From contig JALRMH010000004.1 of the NCBI GenBank assembly GCA_026119935.1, positions 248,001-312,000 on the forward strand: a stretch of 64,000 nucleotides of DNA. The letters run 5' to 3'. The translations under genes were made by a program, and so were the position numbers. The notes beneath the pieces are model-generated. The model searched no databases and was not told the DNA's origin. It worked only from the letters and a program-made list of their open reading frames with translations. Within the stretch, counting starts at the first letter, position 1; each line of letters begins with the position of its first letter. The DNA is from Endothia cerciana (Eukaryota > Ascomycota > Sordariomycetes > Diaporthales > Cryphonectriaceae). Below, piece after piece: positions 58,242-64,000 of the stretch.

Positions 58242-61200
58242 TCAGGCAGACACGGGCACAGTTGGGCTTGGTATCCTTTCCTTGCCCTTGTCTTCGAGCG
58301 CCTCGCCATCCTCCTCTCTGCTCTCACCGGCGCCAGACGGCTCGGCCTCTGGTGACGCAGGCGGCTCGGGGGTGAAAAAGAGCGTCCCACGCGCGGGGTT
58401 CATCGTTGCACTTTTGATTTGGCCGACAAGCTCATCGTCCGCCATCTCCTCGCCGTCGATCCTGTCGGCATCGGTGGGCTGCTTCTGGTGCTCCTCCTCC
58501 ACTTCCTCAAGCTGTTCTACTGCCAGTGGAGTGCGTCTGCCATCAGAAAAGCTGACGGCCGCGTCGCTGTCTTCATCGCCAGGCACGACGAGACCAAGGG
58601 CGAGGTTGCCAGCGGAAGACGAATGCCTCGCCGCTGAAGAGAACTTCCTGTGCAGTTCCCTGAAGCTCTTCGCCGTCGCCGTGCTCGCGCTGGCCGTTGA
58701 AGAGCGATGCTCCCCGGCACTCCTGGTGCCGGAGAGCAGGAAGACCCGGAAGTCACCGTTGCCGCTTCCACTGCCACCCGGCGCCGTGGTCTCCTCGGCA
58801 ACGTCGCCATGGATGATCGAGTCCTCCATCTGCGATGACTTACGTGCGCGGAGACGCTCGTCTGGCGACAGGCTCTGAAGCTCGGAGCCAAACGTGATGA
58901 CCGATGCCTTCTTACCGTGCACGACGAAAGGTCCAGCTCCGCGCGTGAGCGTCTCTGCCTCATTGTCATCAGCGACACCACTACCGGCGGTCTCCTTGCC
59001 TTTACGGCTGCGAGCATGCGATAGATGGCCCGCACCCTCTCTAAGAGTGCGCTGCAGGCTTCGCCGAATCTTATTCTTATCGCCCTTGTCCTTGTCAAGC
59101 GAGTTGTTGTGTGGACCGTGCTCTGGCGCTTGGTCAGAGTCGTTACTCCTTGTCTTAACGACGTTTTCAGGACTCAAGGTGATCTCTTTGCCAAGAAGGC
59201 CAGTTTGCTCCAGGAGGTTCCGTTCGTTAGCGTCTTCTTCAGGGTGGTCATCATCGGTGGCCGCACGCTCCGGTGCGGAGCTTGAAGTGGCAGCGGTCCG
59301 AGGCGGTGTGACGGGAATGGATTGGCGAGACGACTTCGCACTGGAGACAGAACCTTTCCTGCCCGGCTCGAGTTTGAGAGATGGGAGTTCCCAAGAATTC
59401 TGATGCTTGTGCAGAGGTGGGTGCGCGGCGCTTGTCGGCGGTGTCTGGAACGTCTCGTTGTCGACCGACTCGTCGTCTGAAGTCGGTTCCGTCGTCGCCT
59501 CCGCTGTTTGACTGCGTTGTGGGTTGGCCGCAACAGGCACGAGGGGGCTCGGTACGACCGTGCCGCTGCTGGCCTTGGACATTTTCGACACCTCGCGACC
59601 CAGCGCTGGTTTGGTCGGGCTGACAGCCTCGGAAACGGGGCCTGCCGGGAGTCCCAACATCTGCCGCTCTTCTTCTAGATCAAGCAGCATGATGTCGCGA
59701 TGGCACTTGAGCCTCCAGATCTCGACCCGGGTCCATTTCAGCTGTGCCGCCATGCGAGCGGCAGACATCAGGATCGAGTCCCGTGTCTTGGGCTGGATAG
59801 GTGCTAGTAGCTGGAGATGACGAGCATTCCGCAGCTGATCCTCGAGCTTCTTTTCTTCCTCCTGGAGCTTTTCGTTGGCCTCAGCCACCTTGTGCAGCAT
59901 CATCTCGCGACGCGCGAACAGGATGTCGTTAGCCATCTGTTGGTCGACCTTTGCGCGAGCAATCATCACCTCCCCGGACGGTGTCTGCACTGCTTCTGTG
60001 TCCTTTTTTAACGCCCTACGGCCCTGCCCGTCATAAGTACCGCTCGTGACACCGCGCATGCGAACACCGTTCGTCCTGAACGCAGCGGCGTAATTCAGTT
60101 TCGCCAGCCAATCATTCATCTCCTCCTCATCGTCTGCAAGTAAGACTTCCTCGAGGCCGCCGCGTCGCACGTAGACAAAAGCATGTTTGTGCTTTTTGTA
60201 TGTCGCGTCCAGCAAAGCGACTGCTCCGTCGGTAGACATCAACGCGTCAGGTTTGAAACTCTCCAGCGGCGGCTTGAAGATGATCGGAATCCCGTCCTGA
60301 CCCTGCTTGATGTGTGATTCGTACTGGTGCATGAGGTGTTTGACCCACGCCGTGTTGCGGAAGAAGTAGAGCTGGGCCCCTGTGAGAATCGCGCCCCATT
60401 CCTGCCATGGCGACCTGGTCTTCTTCTTCTTCGCACCCTTGCGCCACAACAAGCCGACCTTCGTGACCTTGATATCAACAACGCCTGGCTGGGCCTCAGC
60501 AGGGTTCGTCGCCGTCTTTTCAGACATGAAGGCGTCGGGACGTGATCTCGCGGAGACTATCTGGAGGATTCCTGTTCTAAAGAAAGTCTTCTGCAGCTCT
60601 TTAAGATTGAGATTCTGGGCCGTCCCTACGTAGTTGAAATGGTCGTCCAGGTGCATGACCTCCTTGAAGTTCGGCCGCAAGATGTCGAGCCTGTTGTCGA
60701 GAATGATGGTGTATGGGTCAATCGGCTCCTTGGCAGCCTTTTTCAGCGCGGCTTCCGGCGCGGTAGGGATCGGGAGGACAGATTTCTTCTTGGAAGACTT
60801 GTGGCTCGAGGATCGATCTCCGGCAATGTCGAGCTCGTCCTCGACGTGTATAAAGGGTGTGTAGGTGATGTTGTCATAGAAGACCTCGAGAACCTCGTCT
60901 GCGATCCCCTCGCCCTTGGTGTTCTTGATGTAGTCGTGCTTCTGCATCTTGTGCTTGTTGTTCTTGTTGAAAACATCAGTATGCAGAATCAGCAGGGAGA
61001 AGGCGATGAAGTAGGCCTGCTCCGGGTTTGTGTAGATCCCGGGATTGCACTCGTGATAGCGGTTCGCAAAAGCCTGCAAGAAACGGTCGATATGCTGCGT
61101 CTCCTTGGGCAGCTCCGCCGACATCAGCAGCTTTCGGATGGCCATATCCATAGGGTCCCCGAAGAAGCCGAACCTGCGCATGAAACTCCGGAGAACCGCA

Positions 61201-62848
61201 AGGTGGAACGCGTCCGCAGATTTGGCAACCGCTGCAGCTATCATGCTGCGGCTGGCAATATCCTCGAGCCGCTCGAGATACCTCCCGGGGTTCTCGTCCT
61301 CCCGCTTTTCCGGCAGCACGACCGACTCCCGCTGTATGTTGAGCGAGTTGTCCTTGGATGTGTTAGACCCTGGCGTCGCTGGTGTACCGGCCCCCTGGCG
61401 TGCGGATTCGGGTCCTCGCAGCCTGCTGATCCCCAACAGGTCACCGAAGCTCTTGCGGCCGGCCGTCGATGTAGAAGCTCGCGACTGCGGCGGCCCAAGT
61501 CGGTCATCGAGTGAGTCTCGGCCCAGTGAACTCATAGTCGACGATCTACCCCTGAGGTTCAACTGCGGCCTCGTCGGTGATGAGGTACCACTATTTCGGG
61601 AGAGCGGCCTAAACAATGCCGTCGCGGGCGAGGCGTTCTGCTTGTGGTATAAGCCCCTGCCCGGTGACGCGCCTGGCGGCGTCGTCACGCCGTCTCCGGC
61701 GTTCGAGATGCGAGCGACGGGAGTCTGGTGAGGAGAGAAGGCTGATGCCGTAGAGGAGGTGCTTTGACGGACGGGGGTGGAGGGGGGCAGGGACTGATTT
61801 GAGGATGCGCTCTGGTCGTGACTGCGCTGCCTCTGCAGGTGGGCGAAGGGGAACAGCGGTTCTGGCTGCTTCGGCTTTCGTCTCAGGCGGAAGAAGTTGT
61901 TTGTACTCGGAGAGTTCGACGTGTTCGTGGGGGTGCTGGCGTGGATGCGACCCGTGGAGCTTTCTTCGGACCTCGACGACTCGGACAGCCTGCTCCCGGG
62001 AAGCGGCAATGGAGGGGGTGGCTCGTGGGTGCGGCCATGGCCGGGGTGTGCGTTGGATGACTTGGGCCGCTGAGGGTCCGGCTCCTCGATACTGATGGAC
62101 TTCTTGCCGCTGGAGTGCGCCCCCGGTATCAGAGACTTCCTCCTGTCCTTCTTCGACAGGCCCTGAACGGCAGGCGCCTGCTCTGTGCGCAGCTCCTCGC
62201 CGGAGCGCCTCAGCCGCGCAAACATTCTGGATTGCTTCCTGGGCACGGTGTGGAACTCGACGGTCGGGGCGGTGGTGATGATCTCGGGCGGTGCTGTCCA
62301 TTCCATGTTAGCCGGAGACGCTCCTCGAGACGCTGTGGAAGGGGGGCTCGGAGTTGAGGATCCCACGTACCCCGTGGCACCGGGGGCGCGGATTCGTCAG
62401 CGTGAGCGTGAGCCTGCTTCTTGGCCCGGGCTGACAGCTGGGAATCCGAGGCATTGCGGAACCTCAACATCGAGAAGCGCTTGTGCTTGGGATTGTCGTC
62501 CTGGATGGGGGGCGAGTCGGGACGCTCTATGGTGTCGCGGGGCTGTAAGGTGCTGCCGTCGGCGGTGGAGGGGGATGTAGGACTGTCGTGGGGGGGCGTG
62601 ACGGGAGGAGCAGGTATCGAGGGGGTCGAACCATTGAGGGCGGCGGCGGCGGCTGCATCAGCAGCAGCACCAACGTCAGCATCGATATGGGAGGGCGAGA
62701 GACGGAGCGCGGGCAGGTCGATGTTGGAGGTCGCTGTCCTCAGGAGCGGCTCCCCCGGGGCAAGGCTCAATTCGTCGGGGAGGACTGTTGACCTGCGCAA
62801 CTCAGACTCGCTGGCCAGGTTGCCACGCTTGTTGCGAAGGAACGGCAT
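58242..62848 (-). CDS. Sec7 and PH domain Arf guanine-nucleotide exchange factor
   Basis: Exon 1 is 62848..62371 and exon 2 is 62293..58242 (1509 residues). The intron 62370-62294 (77 bp) has GTACGT, a GCTAAC branch site and ACAG. A nearer in-frame CACAG would leave an intron of only 38 bp and is less likely. The first ~470 residues are Ser/Pro-rich and basic. The Sec7 domain (about 480-640) starts PGRYLERLEDIASRS and contains ELPKETQHIDRFLQAFANRY, with the catalytic glutamate finger at about E557, then AYFIAFSLLILHTDVFNKNN. A PH domain follows (about 765-900; KVGLLWRKGAKKKK, WQEWGAILTGAQLYFF, EEMNDWLAKLNYAAAF). A helical segment (EANEKLQEEEKKLEDQLRNA) and a long disordered tail end the protein. 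Such proteins activate Arf GTPases at Golgi or plasma membrane; the architecture resembles yeast Syt1 and fission-yeast Sec74. Which orthologue is uncertain. Confidence 0.95.
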
Positions 62849-64000
62849 GGTGAGCGGCGGCCAGGATCACCATCGCCTCATTCCTTGGTTCGGTAGTGAT
62901 GACAGGCAATCTCATGCTATCCTCTCAGCCATTTCCAGAATGCAAGGTCGAAGGTCGGGGCCGGTCGTCGTCAGGCGGTAGGTAGGTACAGGGCGGGATC
63001 GCGGCCGCAGGGCGAGGGCGAGGACAGGGCGAGACTCGAAGATCAACCTCTGGGCTGGTTAAGGCAGGGCCACGTCGGGGGGGGGAGGAAAAGGGGGGGG
63101 GGTTGTTTTTGAAATGATCACGTCCTGGGCGAGCAGGCTTACGAAGATTACAGCAGCAGCAGCAGAAGTAGAAGCAGCAGTGGACGACAAAAATAAACAC
63201 GAAGACTGGATGGATCGATTAGATTGTGGAAGGAAAAAAAAAAAAAGGGACCAGCGGCCGGGCTGAGTTGTGTGCTGCGCAGTGCTGTGCCAGGCTGGGC
63301 GTGCAGGTGATGATTGGGGGGGGGGGGTCGTATTGCGCTGCTGTGATGCCACAACCGCTGCAAGCTGGGCGAACTGACGAAACCCTGCCAGGGAAGGGAA
63401 AGTCTAGGAAGCATGGGAGAGAACCAGCTCTGGCTGCAGACCTCGATAGCTCGTAAGTAAACCTGGGGACTTGGGGGACCACTGGGGGGACTGTCAGTCA
63501 GGCCGCCCGTCATTTGGATGTCAAGGGGGTCCCGTAATAGCAAAGTGGGCGTCCTGATCCCTGCCGTGCACCGTGCAGCGCGGATTCCGGCAAATTGGGC
63601 CCTCACCACCAGCCATTGAAGGGCCGCCTCCAGTGCCCACCACGGCCGGGTCCTCATATCAGCCTCCCTTTTCCAGTAGGAGTATATTGGGATGCGTGGT
63701 AGGCACATGGAATTAGGACTACATATCAGAGTTTCGTCTACGCCTCATCCTTGCATGGACGGGGCAGCCTGGATCCTGTGCAGGGCACCACCGATCATCT
63801 GGCGCGGCATCACCTTATGTGGTAGTACCTACAGTACGCACGTCCAGGGCCTGCCTGACCGTTCTCAGGTCGGGTCTTGGGGGGGTGGGAGGGGGAGCTC
63901 TCCAGGTACCACCACCAGCCAACCTCTCACAGCCTTGGTGTCTTTGTCCTCTGGGTCATTTTCATGTTTCTCAACTGTGACGCGGCCCTCCAGAAAAGGC
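62849..64000. other. 5' flank of the Arf-GEF gene, no further gene seen
   Basis: It contains the probable promoter and leader of the minus-strand Arf-GEF. There are CAG/CTG-like triplets at 63151-63180, an A13 run near 63233 and G runs near 63077, 63100 and 63317. The frames on the minus strand overlap each other and have no recognisable motif. Confidence 0.55.

Noticed and set aside
62333..62370. Alternative 38-bp intron in the Arf-GEF gene using the nearer CACAG
   Set aside because: It would be in frame but unusually short. The 77-bp version has a canonical GCTAAC branch site 13 nt before its acceptor.
1..64000. CRISPR arrays, bacterial-type operons or a secondary-metabolite cluster
   Set aside because: No regularly spaced repeats with unique spacers, no Shine-Dalgarno-led gene strings, and no PKS, NRPS or terpene-cyclase motifs were seen. 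The gene content and introns are fungal.

Overview
The window looks like nuclear DNA of a filamentous ascomycete (Pezizomycotina, most likely a Sordariomycete). Evidence: coding exons are interrupted by short GT-AG introns of 54-165 bp, several with a CTAAC/CTGAC-type branch site. The recognisable proteins are eukaryotic (O-GlcNAc transferase, SRP72, an NCBP3-like cap-binding protein, a Sec7/PH Arf-GEF, a Myb factor). There is a nuclear tRNA-Gly gene with Pol III T-tract terminators, and the retroelement relics carry stop codons of the kind produced by C-to-T mutation. Species cannot be read from the sequence.

Layout. 1-3283 (+) is the 3' part of a GT41 O-GlcNAc transferase gene. 3284-9650 is a gene-free, partly AT-rich block with a LINE-type reverse-transcriptase relic (about 7081-7440, +) and a gag-only Ty1/copia-like relic with LTR fragments (7864-9054, -). 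A tRNA-Gly(GCC) gene follows at 9774-9844 (-). Then come SRP72 (10498-12567, -) and an uncharacterised coiled-coil/Ser-rich fungal protein (13891-14939, -). Three plus-strand genes follow: a Cys/His-motif coiled-coil protein (19653-21146), an NCBP3-like protein with an EDGEI motif and KELFP repeats (22481-24124), and a conserved fungal protein with a long leader containing uORFs (26009-28382). 28383-41239 is a 12.9 kb gene desert full of microsatellites and G/C homopolymers, including a 210-bp almost pure G tract. A Myb-like factor (41240-42535, -) stands alone before a second desert (42536-54280). The window ends with a Ser-rich single-pass membrane protein (54281-55798, -) and a large Sec7-PH Arf-GEF (58242-62848, -).

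The nine protein genes do not form a pathway or a biosynthetic cluster. They are a scattered housekeeping/regulatory set: nucleocytoplasmic glycosylation, SRP targeting, nuclear mRNA cap binding, transcription and Arf-dependent vesicle traffic. I found no bacterial-type operon, CRISPR array or secondary-metabolite cluster.

The observations most worth following are the EDGEI (ARS2-recruitment-like) motif plus KELFP tandem repeats in the NCBP3-like protein, introns of 3n length without stop codons in two genes, a recurrent GTAC-centred palindrome family in the intergenic space, a perfect 26-bp palindrome at 52938, and the 36.47-36.68 kb G tract.
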